Below, piece by piece: positions 11,911-23,999 of a DNA stretch of 64,000 bases (positions are counted from its first letter, which is position 1; each line of letters starts with the position of its first letter). The translations under genes were made by a program, and so were the position numbers. Origin of the DNA: Meconema thalassinum (lineage: Eukaryota; Arthropoda; Insecta; Orthoptera; Tettigoniidae). The DNA is taken from the NCBI GenBank assembly GCA_946902985.2, contig CAMPQE020000054.1, forward strand, positions 124,001 through 188,000, given 5' to 3'. A model generated the notes under the pieces. The model saw only the letters and a list, made by a program, of their open reading frames with translations. It searched no databases and was not told the DNA's origin.

Positions 11911-12504
11911 GGAGAAACGCTGGAATATGTTGAAGAATATGTATATCTCGGTCAGAACATGTCATTTTCAAGTCGTTCAGAGAAAGAGGTCAAACGAAGA
12001 ATAGGACAAGCATGGAAGAGCTTTTGGTCCCTAAAGTTTATACTGGCTGACAAGACCCAAAAACACACTTTAAAGGCTGAAGTTCTGGAAAAATGCGTTA
12101 TACCGGTGTTACTATATGGTTGCCAAACTTGGGCATTAACATCGAAACAAAGACAAATGCTCCAGAGATGTCAACGGAAAATGGAAAGGAAGATACTTCA
12201 TGTCTCATTGAGAGATAGAATACGGAACGAAGATTTAAGAAGGAGAACCGGCATGAAAGACGCTATGACATCAGCAGACCAGCTCAAATGGAGATGGGGT
12301 GGACATGTAGCGAGATTAGATCCTAACCGATGGACGTACAAAATGACGATGTGGGACCCAAGAACAGGAAGACGAAACGTTGGGAGACAAAGAATCAGAT
12401 GGGCAGACTGGTTCGTAAAATGGGGAGGAAAACAATGGACAAGAACAGCGAAGATGAGGCAGGAGTTGAAAGACCTAGGGAGACTCGCATGCAGTGACCA
12501 ATAA
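11911..12504 (+). pseudogene. RTE-type LINE reverse transcriptase C-terminus
   Basis: The frame is open from the insertion junction, before the first ATG at 11959, and reads NGETLEYVEEYVYLGQNM, which aligns with the 'YLG' block after RT motifs in RTE-clade LINEs. It continues through LLYGCQTWAL, LRDRIRNEDLRRRTG, KWRWGGHVAR and a W-rich end. It lacks the endonuclease and the RT catalytic core, so it is a 5'-truncated copy. Clade assignment rests on these C-terminal motifs. Confidence 0.8.
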
Positions 12505-12555
12505 AACAATGCATCAACTAGAAAGACACCGTTCAGTGGGCATGCAGCAAAGCGG

Positions 12556-12705
12556 TACATATCTCTGGTGTGCAATAAAGGCTTCTCACAGAGCGGTGAC
12601 CTCAAGAAGCACACTGTTGTTCATACTGGAGTGAAGTAATACACTTGTAGCACATGTGAGAAGTCATTTGCATGGCGGACAGAACTAATGGAACATTGTC
12701 TCGCA
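12556..12705 (+). pseudogene. Degenerate C2H2 zinc-finger fragment
   Basis: In one frame, starting at TAC 12556, the translation shows a decayed finger (the first Cys is lost; VCNKGFSQSGDLKKH, then HTG), a TAA stop, and a second finger start (YTCSTCEKSFAWRTELMEH) before the frame dies. It differs in sequence from the zinc-finger genes at 21933 and 47751, so it probably derives from another gene and was carried here within the LINE-associated insertion. Confidence 0.7.
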
Positions 12706-13920
12706 CTCTAATTTGAGGAAACATCATCGTGTTCACTAGGGATAATAACCTTACTGCATCACAAGGAATTCAAAAGGTTCAACTATCTTGCGAAACACTT
12801 GTTAATTCGTTCCGGGACCACATGTGCACAACATAGTGAATGATTTGTGGGATGTTAAAGAACGTGTATAGGTATCTGCATCCAAACTAGATGTTAAAAC
12901 TCCACCGGTAAGGTTTTGTATTGCATTTTAAAAAGACCTATTTGAAATGATTCAATATACGTAGATTTTACTGAAGAGTGAAGACTTGGCAGTTTCTGTC
13001 ATTGTTCAAGTGCTTAGACAGGGTAAGCTTTGTGCTTAGTGGCAATGGGAAGCTCCCAGATATTGGTTGATGGCTATTATGATTTCCGTAATACTAATGG
13101 ATATTTGAGGCCTTGATATCGCCAGACTCAGAAATGAAGATTGTTGTAGCGAATGTTATGCCATCGTAATATAATTTACTTAATCTTTAATCAGCTGCAC
13201 ATCTATATAGAAGGCCCAATCAGAAAGAATAACCCCGAATGCTCCTCAGGACTTGCTCACCTGATGAGTTAAAACTGAGCAATTCCCTGCAAAGCAGGAG
13301 GCCATAGCCCTTATGGGATTTGTAAGGCTATTTATTTATTTATTTATTTATTTATCTAATGCTACGTAGAGGAAGCTGACAACTGAAAAGCAACATTCAA
13401 CTGCTGGTATTGATACCGTCTGCACTCTGCGCCAGCCGACGCTAGAGCCTCCTAGCGGCTGGACCAAACAAACTGCACAAGTCACGTCACTTTCTCTTCT
13501 ATACGATATGGTTTTACTAACATTGCTTGTGAAGTATGTGTGCTAAAGTAGAACTTTAACATGATACGTAATTGGTTCATTCCTAATACTTTATTCTGAA
13601 GGGGAGCAACAGTACAGATTTAGCCTTGCTTTACTTGTCCCTCAGATGGTGAACACATTTTTAACAATAGTCAAATAATATCAAATCTGCGCACTACAAT
13701 GTGAACTTTAAAAAAGTAATACAACATCCGTTGGAGGACACTTTGGAGTAAGCATATACAGAATAGGTGGTCACTCGGGGTATACTGTATTAGAATTAAT
13801 GGATACAAAATCTAGAACAAAATGAAAGGGAGAAGGCCTAATACAGGCTACTGAAATTTGAGGTAAACAAGAGGTGAAAAGCAGCCAATGAACAATGTTT
13901 GAAAGAGAAATGTGCAAAGA

Positions 13921-14130
13921 CTTTCTCATCGTGTATCGGTTAGCATAGTTGTCTGTCGCTTCGGGAGTTGGGATTCGATTTCTGGCATGAATTGTAATTG
14001 TGATCGAAGGGCTGGATCGGGGTACACTCTGCCTGTTCATGTAAATTTGAGAAGAGGTGGGTTCGACTCCCTCTCCAGCCACCCACAAAGTTATTTTTCC
14101 GCGTCTCGCACTGCAGGCAAACGAGATTTA
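13921..14130 (+). repeat. tRNA-derived SINE (copy in duplicon A)
   Basis: A-box-like (ggttagcatagttg) and B-box-like (gggattcgattt) elements open the copy. They are followed by the body segments 'agggctggatcggggtacactc', 'gagaagaggtgggttcgactccc' and 'caggcaaacgag'. The same SINE lies at the corresponding place in duplicon B (39130-39340), so this insertion predates the duplication. It is a SINE head and not a working tRNA gene: no cloverleaf with an anticodon stem is evident. Confidence 0.7.
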
Positions 14131-14889
14131 ATATTGGGATCTTATTTCGATTGGCCACTATAAGGCCTATGTATTTAAGAACCAACAGACATAGGTGATA
14201 TCCCCGAGTTGCTAAGTTGCATAGGGACACAGGATCTCATAGGTGATATCCCTGAGTTAGTACGTGGCGTAAGGGCACAGGATCTCATCAGTTTATTTCT
14301 CTTATAATTATGTTGGATTTTTTTGACAGGCATATCGAGGGTAACAAAAGTTTGTTTTCAGGGAGTATAACATTGTGTCTAAACCTAGCAAAGTAGGAGC
14401 TGACCGATGGGAAGATTATCATACATTAATTTCATGATTCATGCTTCTAAACTTCTGACTCAAGTAATTTACAAGATAATGTAACGACAGCCCAGTTAGG
14501 TGAAGACCAGTTTTATTCAGCAGAAGCGTAGGATTAAGGGAATCTTCACTACGCATTGGACTGATGTCGGAAGGTAGAATATGGAAAGAGAAGGGAACGT
14601 TCGTGGCATTTTTAGACTAAGATAAGACTGTTAATTTCTTTGATTGGAGTAAATGATTTGTCATTTTAAATAGGATTTGAATAAAATCGGGCGATAAGAG
14701 TGTGTATACAATAAATACTGCAACCAGTTGGAAGTTATTTCTCGTACCTTACAATCTATTCATTTAGCAAATAATGAAGGAAGCAAGATCGAAATGGATG
14801 GTAGGAATAAGGATCATGTCGATTCATATATTTGCTAACGACAGTCATATTAGCTTGCGGAATTGAATGTTATTCTAACCTGTATAAAC

Positions 14890-17185
14890 TTGTCGGTGGT
14901 CGACTATATACTGTATGAGAAAGAACTAAATAAGTACATCACGGACATCAAGGTTATACCATCGGAGTACCTGGATAGCGACCATCGATTGCTGGTAATG
15001 AACCTGAGACGGAGTAAGGAGAAGAAAGGAACTGAGAACCAGGAAAGACGTATAAGGATATGGAAACTGAAAGAAGGGGATAGAAGGGTCGAGTACCTCA
15101 AAATGGTAAAGGAAGGAAACAGATGATGAAAGAGGGGTTGAAGAGGAATGGGCTAGATTTAAGAAGACACTAGTAGGTGCAGCAGAAGCAGTATGTGGGA
15201 GGACAAGTAGTAAGAAGAGGTGGAAGGAAACACCATGGTGGAATGAGAAGACAAAAGATATAATAAGGGAAAAGAATAGAGCCTTTAGGAGGTGGTATCA
15301 AAATAGGACTGTAGAGACAAGGGAAGAGTACCAGGAAAGAAAGAAGGAGGCGAAGAGAGTAGTGGCTGAGGAGAGAAGAAAGTGGATGGAAGAGTGGACA
15401 AAGATGATGAAGGAGGATAGTGAAGGTACAAAAAAGATCCTGTATGGGATGGTAAAAAATAAGAGGCGGAAGGATCCTACGGATTATGTTAGAATGGTGA
15501 ACAAATGGGGACAAGAGATAGAAAATAGGGAGGAACTGAAGAAAATGTGGAAAGAGTATTTTGAAGAGCTTCTGAACTCAAATGGAAAAGATGGCGAGGA
15601 GGAAGAAATCGGGGAAGAGGAAGATGAACTGCAAACAGAAAGGGACTTAACATGGAAAGAAGTGGAAGATGCAGTGAACAAGATGGAAGGAGGGAAGGCA
15701 CCGGGTGTGGATGAGTTGAGTGTGGAGATGGTGAGAGCAGCAGGAGAGGTGGGGATACAGTGGTTGTACCGAGTGATGAGGACAGCATGGAAGGAAAGGA
15801 AGACCCCAGAGGACTTGAAAAAAGGAATAATTGTCCTGATCTTCATGAAAGGTAGTAAAACAGATTGCAGAAACTATCGGGGAATAACACTGATGAGTCA
15901 TTGTGCAAAGATCTTCGAGAAGGTTTTGGAAAAGAGAATTAGGACAAGGATAGAAGGAGGGATGAGGGAAGAACAACATGGCTTCGGAGCAGGAAGGTCC
16001 ACAGTGGATTTGATTTTTGCTGTAAGGCAGTTACAAGAACAGCACTATGAGTATGGAACAGATCTACTGATGGCCTTCCTGGACATTGAGAAAGCATATG
16101 ACAGTGTATGCAGAAACAAAGTATGGAAGTCCCTGGAGGATAGAGGAGTAGAGAAATGGACTATAAAGAGGATAAAGGAGATGTACAAGAGAAGCGTGAG
16201 CTGTGTGAAAGTGGGAGGAGAGAGATCAGACTGGTTGGAACAGAGAAACGGCCTGAAACAAGGAAGTGCACTGTCACCATTAGTTTTCATTGTGGTGATG
16301 GATGACATAATGACCCGAGTGGCACAAGTAATTGGGGAAGGAAAGATGAAAGCAATGGTGTTTGCAGATGATTTGATGATTTGGGGAAACAAGGAGGAGG
16401 AGATACAAGAACAGTTGGACGTGTGGGAAGGAATAATTTAAGGATATGGGATGAAATTTGGCATAAATAAGAGTGAGATGGTGATCTTAACCAGGAAGAA
16501 GGAAAGAACCACAACGGGAATAACAATTGGTGGGGAACAGCTGAAGAAAGTGGAGAGTTTCAAGTATCTGGGAAGCCTGATACAAGATAATGGAAGAAAC
16601 GATAGAGAAATAAATGAGCGGGGGAGGCAGGCTGAAGCATTTCGGAGGAGTGTGACAAGCATGTTATGGAGCAAGGATGTCCCTCAGAACAGCAAAAAGA
16701 TCATATATCGGACGTACTATGTCCCTATCCTGACGTATGCCTCGGAGACCTGGGTTATGAAAGGAAGGGAGAAGAGCAAAATACAGGCCAGTGAGATGAG
16801 GTTCTTGAGAAGCAGTATTGGAGCTACAAAGAAGGACAGAATAAGAAATGAGAGGACCAGAGAATTAATGAAGGAGGAGCCATTACAGGATGGTATAGAG
16901 AAATCTAGACTTAGATGGTATGGACATGTAAAACGAATAGAGGAGAAGATGATACCCAGGAGAGTACACGAGACGAAGTGGGAAGGAAAGAGACCGAGAG
17001 GAAGACCGAGAGACAGGTGGCTGAAGGGGGTGGAAGAAAGCGTGAAGAAGAGAGGAGAAGACTGTTAAGGGTGGACGCTGAGAGATGGTGGGAAGACAGA
17101 AGACGTTGGTGAGGCCTGTGTTCCAAACAGACCCGGCCAGTGGCTGGAAACTGTGCAAGATGATCATGATGATGATGATAAACTT
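14890..17185 (+). mobile_element. 5'-truncated APE-type LINE (same family as 43963-47092)
   Basis: The sequence matches the LINE at 43963-47092 from its endonuclease end (VVDYIL block) to the 3' terminus, with the shared end 'ccaaacagaccc.gccag.g.ttggaaact' and an (ATG)n tail at 17159-17180. Duplicon B lacks it. The 5' truncation at about 14890 is typical of LINE retroposition. No clean target duplication was found by eye. Confidence 0.85.
14893..17068 (+). pseudogene. LINE endonuclease end plus reverse transcriptase, broken
   Basis: The reading begins with the last part of the APE endonuclease (VVDYIL...SDHRLLV), runs through a linker and an RT domain (NYRGITL, LDIEKAYDSV, GLKQGSALSPL, catalytic FADD) and ends with the C-terminal region (YLGSL, KKDRIRNE, GRPRDRW). 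It is damaged by a frameshift near 15125 and an in-frame TAA at 16439-16441 just after the RT core. The remaining frame is long, so decay is recent. The layout, N-terminal APE endonuclease then RT with no N-terminal zinc finger visible, fits an RTE-like element. The clade call is inference. Confidence 0.85.
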
Positions 17186-17600
17186 GTAGCTGAGAACAGA
17201 ATTTGTTATAAAATCAATGTATATAAAACAGAAATAATGAAATAGAGGCGAAAGAAGTGAAACATCGGAAGCAATTGGAAGAGTATCGCCACCACAGAGA
17301 AGATGTACTAAGAGTAAGGAAGCGGGTTAAGGAGAGAAATCACAAGAGTTGCTTCATCGGGAAAGAAAATTTTGATTAACAAACAGCGTAAACAATGATA
17401 AAGGAATATAGTAAAAATCTACTAATTTGGTAGTGATATCAATATGAAGGGTCTCGTAACTTCTCAAAGCAGAGTAGTGAAGGAAGGGGTAACCCGTGGC
17501 CAAATACAAGCTTAGGCAGTATTTACAAATATAATCAAGCTCAAAGCTTATATGAAGAAAAATGATTGTTGTGCTCGATGAGAAGAATTTAATCTCACAC
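17186..17600. other. No gene recognised
   Basis: Short AT-rich stretch between a LINE tail and a hairpin-ended repeat element. I see no coding or structural signal. Confidence 0.4.
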
Positions 17601-17698
17601 ACGGACAAAAGGTGATCTCATAAGCCTATTTTTAGCCTACTTTCGAATTTTGCAAAAAATGAAAGTATACTTATGAGATCAACACAGGGCGAAAAAAA

Positions 17699-17760
17699 AG
17701 TGTGTCTGTGTGTGTGTGTGTGTATGTGTGTGTGTGTGTGAGGCTGTGTGTGAGTGTGTG
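17699..17760. repeat. (GT)n microsatellite
   Basis: Interrupted TG repeat forming part of element E1. The same CA tract precedes the terminal hairpin in the other copies (38770-38820, 41196-41214). Confidence 0.9.
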
Positions 17761-17769
17761 TACTCTGAA

Positions 17770-19040
17770 TGTCTGTCCCCCCCTATCAATTCGAACACGG
17801 TGAATGCGAATTGAACGAAATTTGGTACAAAGGTAGCACTAGCACAGGACACCTCAGTGTTATGTTTTATATCGCCGCCATCTTGACGGAAACGTAATGG
17901 CGGCCACACAAATGTACAAAGCTTAAATCAAATTACGACAAATTTAATCATCCGATCTCTACCAAATTTTGCAACAATATACCTTTATGGGTGGAGAATC
18001 ATTTCACCATACTAATAAGTCATCAGCTTAATAGTTTGCGGATGGCGGCCATCTTTGTGTCAAAATCGATTCCCCCTATTAATTCGAACATGGTGAAACC
18101 GAATGGAACCAAATTTGGTACAGAGGAAGCAAAGGGCACCTCAGTGTCATGTTTTATATCGCCGCCATCTTGACGGATACGTAATGGCGGCCACACAAAT
18201 GTTCAAAGCTTAAATCAAATTACGATTAACCTAATCATCCGATCTCTACCAAATTTTGCAACAACATACCTTTATGGAGGGAGCATCCTTTGACCAAACT
18301 AATCGGTCATTAGCCTAATATTTTGCGGATGGCGGCCATCTTTGTGTGAAAATCGATTCCCCCTATCAATTCGAACACGGTGAAACCGAATGGAACGAAA
18401 TTTGGTACAGAGGTAGCACTAGCAATGTGCACCTCAGTGTCATGTTTTATATCACCGCCATCTTGACGGAAACGTAATCGCGGCCAACCAAATGTTAAAA
18501 GCTAAAATGTAATTACGACGAACCTAATAATATAATCTCTACCAAATTTTGCAACAACATATCTTTATGTGGGAAACATATTCTGACCAAACTGCATGAT
18601 CATCAGCCCAATAGTTTGCAGATGGTGGCCAAGTATGTGTGCACATTGATTCCCCCTATCAATTCAAGCACGGTGAAACCGAATTGAACGAAATTTGGTA
18701 CAGAGGTAGCACTAGCAAAGGGCACCTCAGTGTCATGTTTTATATCACCGCCATCTTGACGGAAACGTAATCGCGGCCACCAAAATGTTGAAAGGTAAAA
18801 TGTAATTACGAGCAACCTAATAATCTAGTCTCTACCAAATTTTGCAACAACATATCTTTATGTTGGAAGCATATTCTGACCAAACTGCAAGATCATCAGC
18901 CCAATAGTTTGCAGACGGTGGCCAAGTATGTATGCAAATCGATTCCCCCTATCAATTCAAACACGGTGAAACCGTATTGAACGGAATTTGGTACAGAGGT
19001 AGCACTAGCAAGGGCACCTCATATTCATGTTTAATATCCC
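17770..19040. repeat. Tandem array, five ~290-bp units
   Basis: The phrase tcgaacacggtga recurs, with small changes, at 17791, 18084, 18371, 18664 and 18957, giving spacings of 293, 287, 293 and 293. Each unit holds 'aaatttggtacagaggtagcac', 'ccgccatcttgacgg' and a 'gatggcggcca' block. Units differ by point changes and the last is cut short near 19040. Confidence 0.85.
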
Positions 19041-19548
19041 TATAGCATGTTTTATTTCAACAAGCTACTACAACCAACATTCAATTATACTCCTTGAAAA
19101 GAGTTATAACAATACCCATGCATTTAGGAGAAAGTAGGCTATATGTTCTTTACTGAACATCTTGTTTCATAAATGAAAATAGGCTAAAAATGCTACTAAG
19201 GTTATTTAATATACTTAATTTAAATCTGGTAGTAGAGCGTGAACAGGGGAGGAAAGGATATTAGGGTTTCTGTTTGTGTATGGATACCCAGATTATTTTT
19301 TGGCGCGACGCAGTTTTTAGTTTTGAAGTGGTGGATAGAGTTTATCTTAAAAAAATGCCCCTGTATAACATGGTGAATAATTTCCTGGTAGAGAATTTGC
19401 ATAGCTTCAAATCTGTTTCAATCTCTAACTTTGATGTAATTGCTTGAGTTTGAGAGTCTCGTGATATGAGCAGAGTTGACCAATTAGACAGTTAGTTACG
19501 AACTTACAACATTTCCACGATGTGTCCAGTTATTGACTTTGACAGATT

Positions 19549-19985
19549 GCTGTTGTTGTTGTTTTATTATTCAGTCTTTTGACTGGTTTGATGAAGCTCT
19601 CTATGGCTCCGGGTCCTGAGCTAATCGTTTCATCTCTACATAGCTACCACACCCTACATCTGAGGTAATCTGTTTAACATATTCTAACCTTTGTCTACCC
19701 CTACAGTTCTTGTCCTCAACCCTTCCTTCCATATTTAAGCTAGCAATCCTTGGGTGTCTTAGTACGTGTCCTACCAACCTATCTCATCTCTTCATCAGCA
19801 GTCGCCAGATTTTTCTCTCCTCTCCCACTCGTCGTATTACTTCTTCATTTGTTACCCTATCTACCCATCTGATCTTCATCACTATCCTGTAACACCACAT
19901 TTCAAACGCTTCAATTCTCCTCTTTCCTTCTGCACCAATAGTCCAAGTTTCACTTGCCACGCTCGAGACAAAGGCTTTCAAAAGT
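19549..19985 (-). mobile_element. 5'-truncated LINE insertion, antisense
   Basis: The 9-base tgacagatt occurs at 19540-19548 and again at 19986-19994. Duplicon B has one copy (near 39873) without the insert. The minus strand carries a LINE C-terminal frame (ETWTIGAEGKRRIEAFEMW, then DRVTNEEVIRRVGEER) and ends in a CAA-type tail. It inserted after the duplication. Confidence 0.85.
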
Positions 19986-20184
19986 GACAGATTATACATG
20001 AAAAGAGAGTAAATCTTCCATTGCATCTAGTTAATAGTTGTACTTCTACATTGACCATAGATTCGCTGGGTGGTGAAATTGATGTTTGACATCAATTAAA
20101 TGATACCTTGCCGGCAAGATAAAAATATAGCAGATTTGATTACTTTCAAGAATGATAAGAGCTTCATACCTAGGTTAAAATAGT

Positions 20185-20267
20185 AACCATAATAATAATA
20201 ATAATAATAATAATGTTATTGGTTTTACGTCCCTTTCAACTACTCTGGCTTTTAGAGACGCCAAGGC
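20185..20267 (-). mobile_element. Truncated SINE insertion
   Basis: The sequence 'gttattggttttacgtccc' and 'agagacgcc' match the full SINE at 33358-33586 in the same orientation, including the ATA-type tail. Target duplication taaaatagt lies at 20176-20184 and 20268-20276. Duplicon B lacks it. Confidence 0.8.
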
Positions 20268-21932
20268 TAAAATAGTGAGCAACTAATCTTTGTATGTTTG
20301 TTGGATCACTGACGTTGCTGATAGAGCAAATATCACCACATGCCTTTCACAAAATATCGGACGAGTGTAGACAGTCCCTTGTAGATAGACCAAGCTGGCT
20401 GCCCTTAGAAGAGTGACAAGGGAGAAGGCTCCCGACTGCCGAAGTGATCGAGGGGGGGGGGGGAGGGTAGATAGAAGGAGGACATCAGGGTCACAAACCT
20501 TGAAAACATAAATCTTTGAAGGACACAAATTTGTTTTCTGGAGGCAGAGTCCAAATAATGTAGAAGTGTGTAGGTTGAAATCTGTAGAGGCCGAGTCGAA
20601 ATTCCAAGCGTCATAAGTAGTCGATGACAATGAGTTCTCACGTTGACCGCAGGAGATGAGAGAGTTCAGCTAAGTGCCGCGTGAGGGCACATTAAGGAGA
20701 AGTTTGATGATTCTGTTGAAAGAAGGGTAATGAATCTCGTTCACTAAAACACACTAAACACTGGCATGAGCAAAAGCACAAGGAGAGAGCGAAAACACAC
20801 AGAAATCTCTGTTGGTGGTTTTCACGGAATAAGAAGAAAAGAGAGAGCGAAAAACTAGAAAACCCACATCAAACTACGCAAGGTGTATATTCAAGGAATA
20901 TACAACATCGATTGTCAGATGAAGCGCTAAAGGAAGTTGGTGCCACCTGGTACTTAGGAAGCAATATGGACCAAGCTAATGGGATACATAAACGATGGGT
21001 TGACATGTGGTAACATCATATATAGATGCAGCCAGTGGGAAACGGAGCGTGAGGATATGTGTTAATTCCTTCTTCAGGAAAGGGAAAATGGAGCTTTTGA
21101 ATGTGGTGTTATTGGAGAATGTTGGAGATTGGGCGGCTAGATAGAGTAAGAAATGAGGGGTAATGGGTTGAATGGGTTAGATGATTCTGGTGAGTGGAAA
21201 TGAAAGGAAGAGATTAGTAGGGCTCATATTTAGGCACCAGGAATAGCAAATTTTCAGTAGTAATGGAATCAGGAGTAAAGGACCTGAACTATAGGCCTTA
21301 AACAAGGTTAGAATGTGTAAAAGATATTGCTTCGGTTGTAGGGTTTAGTGGCAATGTAAAGACGAATTATTTACCTTAGCAATGGGAGAAATCGAGTGCC
21401 GCATTGAACTCAAAACATCAACGACAACAAAAACAAACTTAACGACAAAAGTAAAGTATACTTCTCACTCAGCATTTTAGCCGCTTTGCGTGAGTTCAGC
21501 TCAATTATGCGCAAGAAGAGACTCTATTACATAAATATCCTCAACGGTGATCCGTAGGCGAAGGTCAGCAGATATGCGAAGGGTGTAAACATTGATTGCA
21601 TCCGGCATGCAGAACTCTAACGGCTTTGGTTCGGAAGAATGTGGTGGGTAAGAAACAATCCCTACTCACTCGTGCTCTCACAGCTATGACACTATATTTT
21701 CTGTCAAATATGAATTCAATTGCAAAACATTCACACGGTTTGAAGTGCATATTATTGAGCTATGAAATCGGAATCAGATCCCGATAATTCTTAAACACTT
21801 AGCTCCTGGTAGCGATATTAATGAAAGTTGGCCCCAATAATAATTTCACTACTTTCATCTCTATACCTTGGAATTATTTCACTTCCTATAATAATGTACC
21901 ATACTTCAACCTCTTAGTACTGACTATTTCAG

Positions 21933-22734
21933 GTTGATATATCCAGATACGTTGAATCTGGCTGCATTGAAGATATATGATGTTGGGAAAAGTGGAAGAC
22001 AATATACTAACACTGCCTCTACAGAAGAATGTTGTATAAAGCAAAATTTGAAAATATTTCCATGTAACGTTTGCGAAGCCAAATTTACTCTCAAAGGAAG
22101 TTTGAATCAACATATGCTAGTCCATAGTGGCCAGAAGCCATATTCATGTGCCTTGTGCAAAGCCAAATTTTTCCATAATGGAAATATGAAACGACACATG
22201 TTAATCCATAGAGGTAATAAGCCGCATTCATGTAGCGTATACGAAGCTAAATTTGCTCGGAAAGGAACTTTCAATCAACACATGCGAATCCATAGCAGCG
22301 AGAGGCCACATTCATGTAGCGTATGTGAAGCCAAATTTTCTCAAAGAGGAAGTTTGAATCGACACATGCTCATCCATAGCGGCGAGAAGCCGTATTTATG
22401 TAGCGTATGTGAAGCAAAATTTACTGATAAGGTAAGTTTAAGTATGCACTTGCTGATGTATACTGGCGAGGTGCCGTATACATGTAACGTGTGCGAAGCC
22501 AAATTTACTCGAAGAGGTAATTTGAATCAACATATGCTAATCCATAGTGGCCAAAGGCCATATGCATGTGCCGTGTGCAAATCCAAATTTAAACAGAAAA
22601 AACATTTGATGACACATGTTCTTATCCATACCGGAGGGAAGCCATATTTCTGTAACCTGTGCGATGCCAAATTTACCCAAGGACGAAATTTGAAGAGACA
22701 CTTGCTAAGCCACAGCCACGAGAAGCTTGACTAA
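21933..22734 (+). CDS. C2H2 zinc-finger protein, eight-finger exon (copy A)
   Basis: A single open stretch encodes about 50 leader residues (with CCIKQ) and eight tandem C2H2 fingers joined by H(S/T)G.(K/R)P linkers, a layout used for sequence-specific DNA binding in the nucleus. Finger 3 has lost its second Cys (CSVYEAKF) and finger 5 its last His (HLLMYTGE), so six look able to bind zinc. The finger core CxxCEAKFT is unusually uniform, suggesting recent internal duplication. An acceptor (actatttcag) ends at 21932. No ATG opens the frame, so this is probably the last exon of a spliced gene whose 5' part may include 6623-6736. It ends with TAA after SHSHEKLD. The paralogue at 47751-51185 is broken. 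Confidence 0.8.
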
Positions 22735-22954
22735 AGTACCAATTGCGAAGAAGTGACTCTCAATACAAGATTTATGAACAAACATCCTAGACAATAAAGG
22801 ACGAAAAAGATTTCATGTAGTAGATGCGAAGTGAACCAAGCTCATAGGGAACACTGGAAGACACATTTCCTAATAATAAGTATATTCAGTAGCAAATTAT
22901 ATCTGAAGCAACACATATTTAATCATGATGTAGCTTCCTACATACCAAATTCCT

Positions 22955-23999
22955 CTGTGCATTAGCCCTTTACAGAAACATTTCTCCTTACCACCTCTTC
23001 GTTTGTTACTCTATCTACCCATCTTATATTCATCATTCTCCTGAACTCCACACTGCTGGAGCATCTTTCTCTTATTTTTTGCTGCGGCGACAGTCCAAGT
23101 TTCAACTCGTTAGAGTGCCACTACCCAGACAATTCAAAACTATAGTTTAGAAGTCAAATTCTATAATTAATATCTTCGCAATTATTTTATGTATAAATGT
23201 CTTCCTTGCCCGAGCGAACCAACTTTTTATTTCTGGATTCTACAAGATCTTTTTTCTAATTTTCTTCATTGTTTGTTCAATTTAAGGTTGAAAATTATGG
23301 GTAATAAGCTGCAGCCTAGCTTGACATCTTTATGCAAACCAGATGCTCTCTTATGTTCTTCAGCTTGTATGACTGCCGTCTGATTTCTGTACAGATTGAA
23401 GATGATTACATTATTCAAATCATCGTTATTATAAGCCTTTCCACTGACTCAAATGCTACGAACGTTATTTTATGTTAACATATTCTACCTTCCAAGTTCA
23501 ATCTAAGACTCGCTACGGATTCCTTAGTTCCGAAGTTTCTCCTCAGACAATGTTCATCTTCACCAAACTCGCTTTCACTCTGTCTTTCCATCTGGTAATC
23601 ATTCTAGTCTTGTTCCTTAAAGCATCACGCTGATTGTACTATAAACTTCCCATATATCAGCTTCTGTTTTCTTCGGTATATGGATGATAGCATTCTCCTT
23701 AAAATCAGGGAGTACCTGTCTTATAACTCCTACATCCTAACGAAATGATTTCGACCCAATTCAGTAGTTATGCAATGTAGCAACTCCGTCAGTATATCAT
23801 CTATTCCTGGTGTTGTGTTGCTGATTAAGGCTCGCAATCCTCTATCCAATTTAATTCTCCGTATTAAATCTCTTTTCGTATCGTCATCAACTTCCTCATC
23901 TTCCTCCAGAACATGATCCGCAAACTCTTTACCTCTATACTCTGCCCGTTGAATAAAGGTTGCCATGGAGCCATCGCCGCAGATGAACCGTCTGGTCAC
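22955..23999 (-). pseudogene. Old antisense LINE relic (shared by both duplicons)
   Basis: Minus-strand fragments read as pieces of LINE polyprotein. An example is the frame 23999-23730, with a TPGIDDILTELL segment matching the 'APG.D.I..E.L' block at the start of RT domains, and C-terminal pieces near 23100. Many stops interrupt it. The corresponding relic in duplicon B spans 51350-52303, so it was present before the duplication. Confidence 0.65.

Larger units (their letters stand above)
11910..13352 (+). mobile_element. Chimeric retro-insertion: LINE end plus zinc-finger fragment, (TATT)n tail
   Basis: The 7-base tatctaa occurs at 11903-11909 and again at 13353-13359. Duplicon B has a single, uninterrupted site (near 36880). 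The insert starts within a LINE reading frame (to 12504), continues into a degenerate zinc-finger stretch (12556-12705), then about 630 bases of unknown DNA, and ends with a TTTA/TATT repeat tail at 13326-13352. One target duplication around the whole suggests a single insertion. Confidence 0.65.
17602..19180 (-). mobile_element. Hairpin-ended tandem-repeat element (E1), nested in the end of another copy (E0)
   Basis: E1 runs on the minus strand from about 19164 (its 5' end, the reverse of 'caag.tgttc') to about 17631. From its 3' side it holds a terminal hairpin half, a GT/CA microsatellite (17699-17760), a C7 run and five ~290-bp tandem units. The flanks 17602-17630 and 19165-19180 together make the terminal hairpin of a plus-strand copy (E0), so E1 sits in the loop of E0's hairpin. 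There is no coding capacity. The structure resembles Helitron-like or 'pearl' elements with central tandem repeats, by inference only. Confidence 0.6.
7138..23941 (+). repeat. Duplicon A (paralogous to 31392-52303)
   Basis: Colinear similarity, roughly 85-90 % by eye, runs with the downstream block. Anchors are 7138/31392, 8705/33100, 9080/34195, 10757/35870, 13370/36890, 13925/39130, 19370/39707, 20300/43370, 21933/47730 and 23940/52303. Stretches of A without a counterpart are insertions: 11033-11840 in part, 11910-13352, about 14490-19365, 19549-19985 and 20185-20267. From 7138 to 11020 I see no gene, only AT-rich non-coding DNA shared with B. Confidence 0.85.

Noticed and set aside
13925..14090. 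A functional tRNA gene
   Set aside because: Only A- and B-box-like blocks are present. The cloverleaf is not formed and the same body follows at 39130, so it is a SINE.
15170..16674. Many long minus-strand frames rich in Ser, Pro and Leu over the LINEs (also 44202-46850)
   Set aside because: They are antisense shadows of the purine-rich LINE coding strand.
17770..19040. A CRISPR-like array of regularly spaced repeats
   Set aside because: The units are ~290 bp and similar along their whole length, with no short repeat/unique spacer pattern; the DNA is eukaryotic.
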